The notes under the pieces: model-generated | The model's input: only the letters and a program-made list of their open reading frames with translations | What the model was told of the DNA's origin: nothing | The model's database searches: none | Source: Paenibacillus silagei | GTDB taxonomy: Bacteria > Bacillota > Bacilli > Paenibacillales > Paenibacillaceae | Reading direction: 5' to 3' | Assembly (NCBI RefSeq): GCF_017874735.1 | Contig: NZ_JAGGLV010000008.1 | Coordinates: forward strand, 186,001 to 250,000 | DNA length: 64,000 nt | In this document: piece by piece, positions 1-7,501 of the stretch | Position numbering within the stretch: the stretch's first letter is position 1 | Layout: every line of letters starts with the position of its first letter | Translations under genes and position numbers: made by a program

Positions 1-207
1 CGGGTTCTGCACGAACATCGGCGCAGGAATATGGCTGGTTCGGCTGAAGGAGGGGTCAGCGGGCATTCCTCCGTAAGGATCTCTTTGATTGAGCCGGGAC
101 TCTAGCTCATTCACACGTCTCTTCAGACTGAACACACTCAGCATAAGCAATAGCGCCAGCACCAGAGCCAGAATGGCGATGAGATCGATCGTATCCATAT
201 ATTCCAT
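1..207 (-). CDS. Small membrane-anchored protein, 3' end outside window
   Basis: A reading frame on the minus strand starts with ATG at 207 and runs off the left edge, giving 69 visible residues. It is preceded by a good Shine-Dalgarno (GGAAGGAG, 8 nt from the ATG). After a short acidic N-terminus (MEYMDTIDL) there is one hydrophobic segment of about 20 residues, then a basic and charged stretch (KRRVNELESRL) that could start a coiled coil, then a Pro/Ser-rich tail. This suggests a small single-pass membrane protein with a cytoplasmic tail. I do not recognise the family. A YrzO- or FtsL-like small protein is possible, but nothing decides it. Confidence 0.6.
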   Translation of the reverse strand, partial: MEYMDTIDLIAILALVLALLLMLSVFSLKRRVNELESRLNQRDPYGGMPADPSFSRTSHIPAPMFVQNP

Positions 208-279
208 AGGCACAACTCCTTCCCTAATTATCTACTACCCGTAAGAAGAAAGAATGAACACTTCAGGCCTGATTGTTGA

Positions 280-308
280 TTGTATCCGCTTGGGCGGGAC
301 CCTACAAT
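280..308 (+). promoter_or_regulatory. SigA-type promoter for the oxidoreductase gene
   Basis: TTGTAT at 280-285 and TACAAT at 303-308 are separated by exactly 17 bp. The predicted start of transcription near 315 lies upstream of the GTG at 381, which argues against translation starting at the TTG at 273. Confidence 0.5.
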
Positions 309-380
309 GAGTTACAGGAACAGTACACATCTTGCTTCAACGGTACGCGGATTCCCAATTCATCTGGAGGAGTGATCGCA

Positions 381-1334
381 GTGAACGAAGCTACACATAT
401 GAAGGCGATTCGGATACATCAATTTGGAGGGCTAGAAGAGTTAAGGTATGAGGATGCGCCTATTCCCGTTCCCGCAGCGGACGAGATTCTGATTAAGGTG
501 GCAGGGACCGCATTCAATCAGGCAGATGTCAAAATCCGCAAGGGATACCTGCAAGCTATTTTCCCGCATGAATTTCCTTACATTCCTAACTTTGAGGTGT
601 CGGGTACGGTGGAGGCAGCCGGAGCAGAGGTTACGGACTTTCAGCCGGGCGACAGAGTCTATGCTGCGCTCGATATGTCCCGGGACGGCGCTGCCGCAGA
701 GTATGTGGTCACCAAAGCGCGGTATGCTGCGCTGGCGCCAGTCTCCCTGGAGCTATCCGATGCAGCTGCGCTGCCGATTGGTGTCTTAACCGCATGGCAG
801 GGGTTATTTGATCATGGTAACCTGCCGCAGGGTGGGCGTGTGCTGATTGCCGGAGCCGCTGGCGGGGTAGGCATCTATGCGGTGCAATTCGCCAAGCAGC
901 ATGGAGCGTATGTTATAGGGACTTCCTCAGCGGCCAGTATGCCGATGCTTCAGGAGCTGGGGATTGACGAGATTATTGATTACACCAAGGAGAGCGTCAC
1001 GGACAAGCTGAAGGACAAGGTGGATCTGATCCTCAATCTGTCCCCTGAGAGCACTGAGGTACTCAACACATGGCTGCCGCTGCTAAAAGAGGGAGGAGCG
1101 CTGATCTCGGCAGTGAATCCTGCGGACGAAGCGCTGGCAGCGCAGCTTGGAGTTAAGGCACACCGGCTGTTTGCACAAGAGGATCGTACGCTGCTGACGC
1201 GGGTTGCAGAGCTGGTGGATGCGGGCAAGCTGAAGCTCTGGATTACTGAGCGTCTGCCGCTGGCCGAGCTGGCTGCCTCCCATGCCATGAGCGAGGCCGG
1301 TAAGCTCCGTGGTAAGGTACTGATTACAATTTAA
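381..1334 (+). CDS. NADP-dependent zinc-free alcohol dehydrogenase / quinone oxidoreductase family
   Basis: This is a medium-chain dehydrogenase/reductase of the quinone oxidoreductase branch, predicted to reduce a quinone, enone or similar carbonyl with NAD(P)H in the cytosol. The N-terminal GroES-like fold begins MKAIRIHQFGG and contains FNQADVKIRKG. The Rossmann nucleotide-binding loop AGAAGGVGIYAVQFAK lies in the second half. The Cys/His set of zinc-dependent members is absent. The longest frame opens at TTG 273, but the GTG at 381 has GGAGGAG 8 nt upstream and fits a promoter at 280-308, giving about 317 residues, normal for the family. It converges with the TetR gene, the two stop codons overlapping. 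The substrate cannot be told from the sequence. Confidence 0.85.
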   Translation: MNEATHMKAIRIHQFGGLEELRYEDAPIPVPAADEILIKVAGTAFNQADVKIRKGYLQAIFPHEFPYIPNFEVSGTVEAAGAEVTDFQPGDRVYAALDMSRDGAAAEYVVTKARYAALAPVSLELSDAAALPIGVLTAWQGLFDHGNLPQGGRVLIAGAAGGVGIYAVQFAKQHGAYVIGTSSAASMPMLQELGIDEIIDYTKESVTDKLKDKVDLILNLSPESTEVLNTWLPLLKEGGALISAVNPADEALAAQLGVKAHRLFAQEDRTLLTRVAELVDAGKLKLWITERLPLAELAASHAMSEAGKLRGKVLITI

Positions 1335-1933
1335 GCCTTCGCGATCAGAGTCGACTGCATGAATAAGACCTCATTATAGATCACCGCCAGCTCCTCCGGA
1401 GTATAAGGCATCCCGCTGTGCAGCCATTCTTCCGTAATTCCGAGGAAAATAGACGCCGAATGCGCAGCGAGATACTCTGGAGGAACCGCCGGGTGTTCGG
1501 CAAATACGCCATTCATCTCCAGCTTCCGGTAGAAGCTGCGTTTGACAACCTCCTTGAATTGCCCCGGAAATACCGCGTCCCCTTTAGCCCCGAGAAATAA
1601 CCGGAGCCGCTCGCCGTGCTGCTGCAGATACTCAAGAATATGCACCAGAGGCGGATAGGGTATGCCCTTCAGATAATGCTCCGACATCTCTTCGCGTACG
1701 ATTTTGACAACCATCACCTGCTCCAGACCTGTCAGTATTTCCCGCTGCAGCTGCTCCAGCAGATCGTATTTATCTGTAAAATGCAGATAGAACGTTCCCC
1801 TGTTAATATGTGTTCTAAGCGCCAGCTGGCGTACGCTCACCTTGTGAAATCCTTCCTGCTCCATGAGCTGGAGGAAGTTATCCTCGATCAAAGCCCGGGT
1901 TCCCGCTGACATCATTTCATGTATTTCCGCCAC
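1331..1933 (-). CDS. TetR/AcrR family transcriptional regulator
   Basis: A 200-residue regulator. The N-terminal helix-turn-helix is clear: RALIEDNFLQLMEQEGFHKV followed by VRQLALRTHINRGTFYLHFTDKYDLL, the standard TetR recognition region with the YLHF/KYDLL signature. The C-terminal half looks like the TetR_C_8 type of ligand domain common in Bacillales (for example DhaS-like regulators). Translation probably starts at GTG 1933, with AGGTGG about 7 nt upstream. It is convergent with the oxidoreductase, so it does not share a promoter with that gene, although it could still control it. The ligand is unknown. Confidence 0.85.
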   Translation of the reverse strand: MAEIHEMMSAGTRALIEDNFLQLMEQEGFHKVSVRQLALRTHINRGTFYLHFTDKYDLLEQLQREILTGLEQVMVVKIVREEMSEHYLKGIPYPPLVHILEYLQQHGERLRLFLGAKGDAVFPGQFKEVVKRSFYRKLEMNGVFAEHPAVPPEYLAAHSASIFLGITEEWLHSGMPYTPEELAVIYNEVLFMQSTLIAKA

Positions 1934-2092
1934 GCTGCGCCCACCTCTTCTGTTACATGCTGAATATCAAACACTATCTTTTAAAAATAGGATATTTTCA
2001 AATGAAATTCAAATGTTAGCTATGCCAAAGTCTTTCTGTTTACCATAAATGAGATTAAATGGTGTATAATTAAAGGAAAGGGAGGCGATTTT

Positions 2093-2284
2093 ATGTCTGA
2101 TTTCTTCAATCCGGGACCTCATGCGAATTCGACTGATCCCGGCGGGCACAAAGCCAATCATGACGTTAATGAACAAAAGCTTCATAACGAAGGGCCTCAG
2201 GGATTATGGCGGCAGATCTCTGATCTGTTAATTGCCGTAGGTGTTATTGCTTTGATTATTGTTGTATTCATGTGGATTTTTTAA
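2093..2284 (+). CDS. Small protein with a C-terminal membrane anchor
   Basis: A 63-residue protein with a strong ribosome-binding site (AAAGGGAGG, 7-8 nt before the ATG) and a TATAAT box at 2065-2070. The first about 40 residues are hydrophilic and rich in Asn, His, Gly and Pro. The last about 20 (LLIAVGVIALIIVVFMWIF) form a single transmembrane helix ending at the C-terminus, so it is likely a tail-anchored or single-pass small membrane protein. No family is recognised. The good initiation signals and promoter make a spurious frame unlikely. Confidence 0.65.
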   Translation: MSDFFNPGPHANSTDPGGHKANHDVNEQKLHNEGPQGLWRQISDLLIAVGVIALIIVVFMWIF

Positions 2285-2329
2285 CCGAATAGTTTGAACT
2301 CATGTTTTTTTCTGCTATAGGACTGCCGT

Positions 2330-2530
2330 GAATCCAGAGAATGTTTGGCCCTCCGGCCGCTGTCCAATTTGGATTTCCTGATTATAACCGCTCCTCGCGG
2401 TAGAAATCCAAATACAGCCTATGCTTACGATGCGAGCTTTCCTGCGGAAAGCTTTCAGGCGGACGCTACGCTCCTACAGTTCCAAAATTCTCCTCCGCCA
2501 CTTTTCCCCTTCAGTCTATTTTCAAGTTCA
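2330..2530 (+). repeat. Intergenic element with hairpin, probably a dispersed repeat
   Basis: The space between the small membrane protein and the GNAT gene can be translated as a 63-codon frame (2345-2536) of low-complexity composition (Ser, Pro, Phe) with no ribosome-binding site, so I do not call it a gene. It contains a short perfect hairpin with arms GCTTTCC (2436-2442) and GGAAAGC (2446-2452). The texture is that of the dispersed intergenic elements often met in Paenibacillus genomes, but only one copy is visible here. The copy-number idea is inference. Confidence 0.35.
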
Positions 2531-2575
2531 ACCTAAAATAACAACTCCAAATGAAATGATAGGGAGAGGGTCTAA

Positions 2576-3133
2576 ATGATATATCACCGGGCCGAGCGGG
2601 CGATTGAGACAGAACGGTTACTGCTGCGTTTATTCAAGCCAACGGATGCTACAGATGTCAGCTATCATTGTAACAATTACAATATATACAAGAGTACTTT
2701 GACCCTTCCGTACCCGTATCCAATAGAGTGTGCGGTGGACTGGATCGCGAATCATGAACAGAACTTTGACCTGGACAAGATGTATGACTTCGCAATCACT
2801 GACAAGGCAGACGGCCGGTTATATGGAGCGGTTGGGTTATCTAATCATCCGTCCCATCATAACGGTGAAATCGGGTATTGGATTGGCGAAGCCCATTGGG
2901 GGCACGGTTACGGAACCGAGGCTGCCAGGGCGGTTATTGAATTTGCTTTTGCAGAGAAGAAGTGTCACAAGGTCTATGCACGGCATTTCGCCTCCAACCC
3001 GGCCTCAGGCAGAATTATGCAAAAATGCGGAATGACCTATGAAGGCACTCTGAAAGATCAAGTACATAAGAATAATTCCTACGAGGATTTGGTGTATTAC
3101 GGAATCATTAATCCCGCTCATCTAAGCCAATAA
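2576..3133 (+). CDS. GNAT family N-acetyltransferase (RimJ/RimL-like)
   Basis: A 185-residue acetyltransferase that would transfer an acetyl group from acetyl-CoA to an amine. The start ETERLLLRLFKPTDATD is the classic opening of the RimJ/RimL branch. GEIGYWIGEAHWGHGYGTEAARAVIEF is motif A, with the Q/RxxGxG/A-type acetyl-CoA loop represented by WGHGYGTEA. KVYARHFASNPASGRIMQKCGM is motif B with the conserved Asn and Ser. The ribosome-binding site GGGAGAGGG precedes ATG 2576. The acceptor is unknown (protein N-terminus, aminoglycoside-like compound or polyamine). It stands alone and converges with the AraC gene. Confidence 0.85.
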   Translation: MIYHRAERAIETERLLLRLFKPTDATDVSYHCNNYNIYKSTLTLPYPYPIECAVDWIANHEQNFDLDKMYDFAITDKADGRLYGAVGLSNHPSHHNGEIGYWIGEAHWGHGYGTEAARAVIEFAFAEKKCHKVYARHFASNPASGRIMQKCGMTYEGTLKDQVHKNNSYEDLVYYGIINPAHLSQ

Positions 3134-3157
3134 CCCCGAGCCACTCTTCCTTCGCCA

Positions 3158-3937
3158 TCAGCCCTGCCCTCGATATTCACTCGGGGTTTGGCCGGTGAAC
3201 TTCTTGAACTGCCGCATGAAATGGACATCGTTCTCATAACCGCAATGAGCAGAGATCTGGCTGACGGTATAGGTGGTGCTCTTCAGTAAATAGGACGCAT
3301 GGCCCACGCGGTTAAGGATGATGTCGCTGACGGCCGGAATGCCGAAGATTTGCTTATAGATCTGCTGAAAATAGGACGGGCTCATGTTCATCCGCTCCGC
3401 AAGCTGTTCGACAGAGTACCAGGTGGAGGGGGAACTGAGCACTTCATTTCTCAGGTTCAGGAAGGAATCATAGTATTTGCTGACCGGCTGGCTAGACTCC
3501 ACATAATGCCGCATATCGCTAAGCTTCATGAACAGGCAACGAATAATGGAGTCGATAATCTCCTGGCGGAAGCTGCCGTTCTGCAGATTCTCCCAGTGCA
3601 GCTCATTCACTTTTCTAGTGATATAGAGCGGGTCATGGGCCTTCATTAAGGTGTCCAGCGGCAGCTTCAAGCGTTCAAACCAAGCATTCGCCCCCTCCAG
3701 CTCGAAGTGAAACCAGTCATGCACCAGCGGCAGCTCTGCGTCTCTGTAGAAGTAGTGGCTGTTTCTGTTATAGATGATGTAAGTATTCGGTTCAGCGTAG
3801 ACGCTCCGCGTCTGAAGCCTCAGCTCCATCTTGCTCCGAAAGAATACAAAGACGTAATCGCCGGAGCCTTCCGGGCGGTCAATCGTCATGCCCTCTGGAT
3901 GAATAACATTCGAACCGCACCGCTTTAGGGTGATCAT
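3158..3937 (-). CDS. AraC family transcriptional regulator
   Basis: This is a cupin-type sugar sensor fused to an AraC DNA-binding domain. The N-terminal half has the β-rich AraC-binding fold (YVFVFFRSKMELRLQ, NTYIIYNRNSHYFYRDAELPLVHDWFHFE). The C-terminal about 100 residues hold two helix-turn-helix motifs: VEQLAERMNMSPSYFQQIYKQIFG, and the signature VSQISAHCGYENDVHFMRQFKKFTGQTPSEYR. The longest frame opens at TTG 3973, but the internal ATG at 3937 has AAGGTGGA 8 nt upstream and is the better start, giving 259 residues. It is divergent from the GH2 gene and probably senses that enzyme's substrate or product. Confidence 0.85.
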   Translation of the reverse strand: MITLKRCGSNVIHPEGMTIDRPEGSGDYVFVFFRSKMELRLQTRSVYAEPNTYIIYNRNSHYFYRDAELPLVHDWFHFELEGANAWFERLKLPLDTLMKAHDPLYITRKVNELHWENLQNGSFRQEIIDSIIRCLFMKLSDMRHYVESSQPVSKYYDSFLNLRNEVLSSPSTWYSVEQLAERMNMSPSYFQQIYKQIFGIPAVSDIILNRVGHASYLLKSTTYTVSQISAHCGYENDVHFMRQFKKFTGQTPSEYRGQG

Positions 3938-4018
3938 ACACAATTCCACCTTTTTGGAGGATAGATCAGTCAATCAATAGAATAATTCATTTTCTTTCCC
4001 GGGACAAGGGAGTACTCT

Positions 4019-5860
4019 GTGATAGTGAATATGGAGAATACTTCAGTAATGAGAAAGAGGGTTAATTCTAATATGACTGGAACAACGACGAAAGCAGCTA
4101 CGAAATTCTATACCCCGAACTACCCGAGACCCCAATTTGTCCGCAGCCAGTGGCTGGATCTGAACGGAGAATGGGACTTTAGCTTCGATGATGATCACGC
4201 AGGCATTGCGGCGCGCTGGATGGATCATTTTCCGGCCACACATACCATTAACGTTCCATTCACCTACGAGACAGCGGCCAGCGGCATCGGTGAGGAGACC
4301 TGCCACCCACGGATCTGGTACCGCAAGCAACTCGTCCTGTCCCCGTTAGAAGGGAAGCGGACGGTGCTGCATTTTGAAGGCGTGGATTATAAGGCGGTCT
4401 GCTGGGTAAACGGCGGCTATGCCGGAGAGCATGAGGGGGCGTATGCGCGGTTCTCCTTCGATATTACCGATCAGCTCAGGCAGGATGGCGTGAACGAGAT
4501 TGTGCTGATGGTGGCCGACAGCGACAGCTGTCTCCAGCCCCGGGGCAAGCAGCGCTGGGCGGGCCGGAACCACGACTCATTCTATGTGCAGACCACCGGC
4601 ATCTGGAAAAGCGTCTGGCTGGAGCATGTCCACGCTACCCGGCTGGATTCTGTGAAAATGACGCCCGACATTAACCGCCAAATGCTCCGCTTGGACTACA
4701 GCCTGCAAGGCTTGAATGAAGCACAGGATCTCCGGCTGGAGACGGAAATTACGTTTCAAGGGGAAAGAGTGAATAAGCTTAGCCTGCCGGTAGATAGAGC
4801 TTCGATGACCGTGGAGGTCAGCATGATGGGCGGCATTAACGGGCCTTGGCTGCAGAACCTGTGGTCTCCGGGGAACCCGAATCTTTTTGACATCGAGTTC
4901 GTGCTGTATGCGGGTGAACAGGAGATAGACCGGGTCGGCTCGTATTTCGGTATGCGCAATATCTCGATCAAGGGCGGCCAGATCCTGCTGAACAACCTCC
5001 CGCTGTATCAAAGACTGATCCTGGACCAGGGCTACTGGACCGATAGTCATCTGACCCCGCCGTCAGAAGAAGCGCTGATTCAAGATATTGAAGCGATTCT
5101 GGAGATGGGCTACAATGGGCTGCGCAAGCATATGAAGGTGGAGGACGCCCGGTTCCTGTACTGGTGTGACGTCAAAGGGGTATTGGTCTGGTCGGAGATG
5201 GCTGCCGCTTATGAATATAACGACGAGGCGCTGGAGCGGTTCACTGGCGAATGGCTGGAGGTCGTGCGGCAGCAGTATAATCATCCGTGCATCATCACCT
5301 GGGTGCCTTTTAACGAATCGTGGGGAGTGCAGAATATCCTTCATGACGTCCGGCAGCAGACATTCACGGAGGGTATCTATTATTTGACCAAATCTATCGA
5401 TCCTTACCGTCCGGTGATTACGAATGACGGCTGGGAGCATACGGTATCTGACATTCTGACCCTGCATGATTATGTCGAGCGGGGCGAAGCGCTATATGAA
5501 ACTTACAAAGATAAAGATTCTATCACGGGCAGCAGCGGTACGTATAACGAGTGGAAGTTTGCTTTTGCAGAAGGTTACAAGTATAAGGGGCAGCCTATCA
5601 TCATCAGCGAGTATGGAGGCATTGCCTTCAAAAGCGAACACGGCTGGGGCTATGGCCATCAGGTGGATAGCGAGGAAGCTTTTCTGGAGCGGTTCGGCAG
5701 CTTGACCCGGGCGATTCAGGCCATTCCATTCATCTCCGGGTACTGTTATACCCAGGTTACCGACGTTCAGGATGAGGTCAACGGGTTAATGACTGCGGAT
5801 CGCGAGCCAAAGGTGCCGCTTGTACGGATTAGGGAGATTAACCTGGGCCGTGGGATGTAA
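4019..5860 (+). CDS. Glycoside hydrolase family 2 (β-galactosidase/β-glucuronidase type)
   Basis: A 613-residue retaining glycosidase predicted to cut β-linked sugars, with no signal peptide and so probably intracellular. Order of domains: jelly-roll sugar-binding domain (about 40-205, with LNGEWDFSFDDD and HFEGVDYKAVCWVNG), immunoglobulin-like domain (about 205-315), TIM barrel (about 315-600). The acid/base Glu433 lies in VPFNESWG and the nucleophile Glu531 in IISEYGG, both family landmarks. It is shorter than LacZ and closer in size to UidA-like or short GH2 enzymes. Start codons GTG 4019 (GGGAG upstream), ATG 4031 or ATG 4073 are all possible. It is divergent from the AraC regulator, which is the likely controller. 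The exact substrate cannot be read off. Confidence 0.9.
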   Translation: MIVNMENTSVMRKRVNSNMTGTTTKAATKFYTPNYPRPQFVRSQWLDLNGEWDFSFDDDHAGIAARWMDHFPATHTINVPFTYETAASGIGEETCHPRIWYRKQLVLSPLEGKRTVLHFEGVDYKAVCWVNGGYAGEHEGAYARFSFDITDQLRQDGVNEIVLMVADSDSCLQPRGKQRWAGRNHDSFYVQTTGIWKSVWLEHVHATRLDSVKMTPDINRQMLRLDYSLQGLNEAQDLRLETEITFQGERVNKLSLPVDRASMTVEVSMMGGINGPWLQNLWSPGNPNLFDIEFVLYAGEQEIDRVGSYFGMRNISIKGGQILLNNLPLYQRLILDQGYWTDSHLTPPSEEALIQDIEAILEMGYNGLRKHMKVEDARFLYWCDVKGVLVWSEMAAAYEYNDEALERFTGEWLEVVRQQYNHPCIITWVPFNESWGVQNILHDVRQQTFTEGIYYLTKSIDPYRPVITNDGWEHTVSDILTLHDYVERGEALYETYKDKDSITGSSGTYNEWKFAFAEGYKYKGQPIIISEYGGIAFKSEHGWGYGHQVDSEEAFLERFGSLTRAIQAIPFISGYCYTQVTDVQDEVNGLMTADREPKVPLVRIREINLGRGM

Positions 5861-5886
5861 ACTCTTTCAAAAAATCATAGAAGGGG

Positions 5887-5915
5887 TTGACGAAAGGAGA
5901 ATATTAAACTATCAT
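5887..5915 (+). promoter_or_regulatory. SigA-type promoter of the NlpC/P60 gene
   Basis: TTGACG at 5887-5892 and TATCAT at 5910-5915 are separated by 17 bp, about 70 bp upstream of the TTG start codon at 5986. Confidence 0.6.
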
Positions 5916-5985
5916 TCATAATAGTTACAAAAAATTAATATTTGTCAGGCAGCATTAGCCGGCAAGAAAGGAGACTGAGTTCTTT

Positions 5986-6459
5986 TTGAAGAAAGGAATC
6001 GTATGGCTACTGAGTATTGTGCTATTGCTATCGTTTGGATCTGAAAGAGCATCTGCGGATGACAGCTCCAGACTTGATCAAGAGGTTAATGATGTGATGG
6101 GAACTCCATATAAATGGGGAGGAACCAAGGCATCTGAAGGGTTTGACTGTTCCGGATTTATCATATACATATTTGGCAAGTTCAACTTAGATCTTCCGAG
6201 AACATCCAAGTCGCAGGCAAGTGCAGGCGAATATGTAGCCAAGTCCGATTTACGTCCGGGAGATCTTGTCTTTTTCGAAACCGGGGGCAACGGCATCTCG
6301 CATGCAGGCATTTATGTGGGCGACAACAAATTTGCACATTCCTCAAGCAATAAGGGCGTTACGATCACCAGCCTGTCATCAGGTTACTATAAAGAACGCT
6401 ATGTTACCGCCAGAAGAACCATTTCTGAGAGCACTTATCAGAAGATGACTGGCAATTAA
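5986..6459 (+). CDS. Secreted NlpC/P60 endopeptidase
   Basis: A 157-residue exported cell-wall hydrolase predicted to cut γ-D-Glu-diaminopimelate or related bonds in muropeptides. It has a signal peptide of about 24 residues (MKKGIVWLLSIVLLLSFGSERASA). The NlpC/P60 catalytic triad is visible as Cys55 (GFDCSGF), His106 (ISHAGIYVG) and His118 (FAHSS). There are no SH3 or LysM wall-binding domains, so this is a minimal catalytic-domain enzyme. Translation starts at TTG 5986 with AAAGGAG about 12 nt upstream, a rather long spacing. It is monocistronic, with its own promoter and terminator. Confidence 0.9.
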   Translation: MKKGIVWLLSIVLLLSFGSERASADDSSRLDQEVNDVMGTPYKWGGTKASEGFDCSGFIIYIFGKFNLDLPRTSKSQASAGEYVAKSDLRPGDLVFFETGGNGISHAGIYVGDNKFAHSSSNKGVTITSLSSGYYKERYVTARRTISESTYQKMTGN

Positions 6460-6488
6460 TTCGATCACTAATCCTTATACTATAAACA

Positions 6489-6533
6489 AACGGCGACGTT
6501 GCCCTGGATCTACCGGGGCGGGTCGCCGTTTTT
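6489..6533 (+). terminator. Rho-independent terminator after the NlpC/P60 gene
   Basis: Nine-base arms AACGGCGAC (6489-6497) and GTCGCCGTT (6522-6530) are followed by a T-run. It could also act on the convergent MerR gene. Confidence 0.75.
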
Positions 6534-6561
6534 ACTATATACAAGTACAGTGTATATATGT

Positions 6562-7392
6562 TCACGACTTGGCAGGCTCCTCGATATGCACCATCACCCG
6601 CACCAGATAGTCTTCAGGATGCTTCATCACAACTTCATCTTGCAGGAATTCCTCGTAAGCATCTCCCTTAACGACATAATGATGCTTCTCCATGTACTCA
6701 AAAATCTGCGGATAAATCCTCTCGGTATCCTCATAATCAGCCCTGGTATAAGACACCAGATAGTAGCCTTCCGGCATATATTCTTGTTCGTGATGCTGTG
6801 TAGTGAGGAAGCTGAACATATAGGAGATCATATCCCCGTCCCGCCTAAGCAGGTCCTCCTTACCGATAATGGCACCGGCCGGATATCCGGCCGGTGCATT
6901 CTCCTTCTGCAGACGTTCCTGGAAATCATCCCACAGTTCCTCGTTTAATTCCCGCCTAGATTCGTGAACCCGGTAGCTCCGCAGGAGCGGCTTCCGTTCC
7001 TGGTGGATCACAACCCTACGGCTGGTGTCCACATTCAGAGAGTGCTCTATATTATCCGCACGTTGAGTGATCATCTGCCGGGCCAGGGTGAGCTTCGCAA
7101 TCTGCAGCTGCACGACCTCCTCCTGCTTCCGCAGAAGCGCAAGGGTGCTGACGGGAGAACGACGTTCCAGATACTCCCGGATGTCCTCCAGCGACATACC
7201 CAGCTCCTTGAAAATATAAATTACGCCAATCGTATCGAACTGGCTGCGGGTGTAATACCGGTAGCCGTTGGCGGCTACGAAGGCGGGCTTGAATAAGCCG
7301 ATCTGATCATAGAAAATGAGCGTTTTGCGCGGAACACGGGACAGCTTGGAAAAAGCGCTAATCGACATCAAATCATTCTTAAGCTTAGGCAT
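6562..7392 (-). CDS. MerR family regulator with GyrI-like effector domain
   Basis: A 276-residue activator or repressor of the multidrug-responsive MerR type (BmrR/TipA-like layout). N-terminal winged helix: SISAFSKLSRVPRKTLIFYDQIGLFKPA...GYRYYTRSQFDTIGVIYIFKELGMSLEDIREYL. This is followed by a dimerising helix (about 85-115) and then a C-terminal domain of about 150 residues that fits a GyrI-like small-molecule pocket (YYLVSYTRADYEDTERIYPQIFEYMEKH). AAGGAGAT lies 7 nt before the ATG. It is divergent from the two-gene ABC exporter, and a MerR-type operator sits in the exporter promoter. It therefore most likely senses a drug and turns on the exporter. Confidence 0.85.
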   Translation of the reverse strand: MPKLKNDLMSISAFSKLSRVPRKTLIFYDQIGLFKPAFVAANGYRYYTRSQFDTIGVIYIFKELGMSLEDIREYLERRSPVSTLALLRKQEEVVQLQIAKLTLARQMITQRADNIEHSLNVDTSRRVVIHQERKPLLRSYRVHESRRELNEELWDDFQERLQKENAPAGYPAGAIIGKEDLLRRDGDMISYMFSFLTTQHHEQEYMPEGYYLVSYTRADYEDTERIYPQIFEYMEKHHYVVKGDAYEEFLQDEVVMKHPEDYLVRVMVHIEEPAKS

Positions 7393-7416
7393 CTTGATCT
7401 CCTTCTAAATAACGGG

Positions 7417-7447
7417 TTGACTGTATAGTCACTATACAGTTTATAAT
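7417..7447 (+). promoter_or_regulatory. MerR-type promoter with 19-bp spacer and embedded operator
   Basis: The -35 TTGACT (7417-7422) and -10 TATAAT (7442-7447) are separated by 19 bp instead of 17. Between and over them lies a perfect inverted repeat: ACTGTATAG (7420-7428), spacer TCA, CTATACAGT (7432-7440). An over-long spacer with an operator dyad inside is the known hallmark of MerR-family promoters. It drives the ABC exporter pair on the plus strand. Confidence 0.85.
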
Positions 7448-7501
7448 AACCTCTATTCTTACGGTTAATCAACTTGTTCACAACAAAGAAGGAGAATGCT
7501 T

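Noticed and set aside
273..380. N-terminal extension of the oxidoreductase from TTG 273
   Set aside because: A promoter (280-308) lies inside it, the residues do not resemble the family, and GTG 381 has a proper ribosome-binding site.
2345..2536. 63-codon frame before the GNAT gene
   Set aside because: Low-complexity, no Shine-Dalgarno, coincides with a hairpin-bearing intergenic element.
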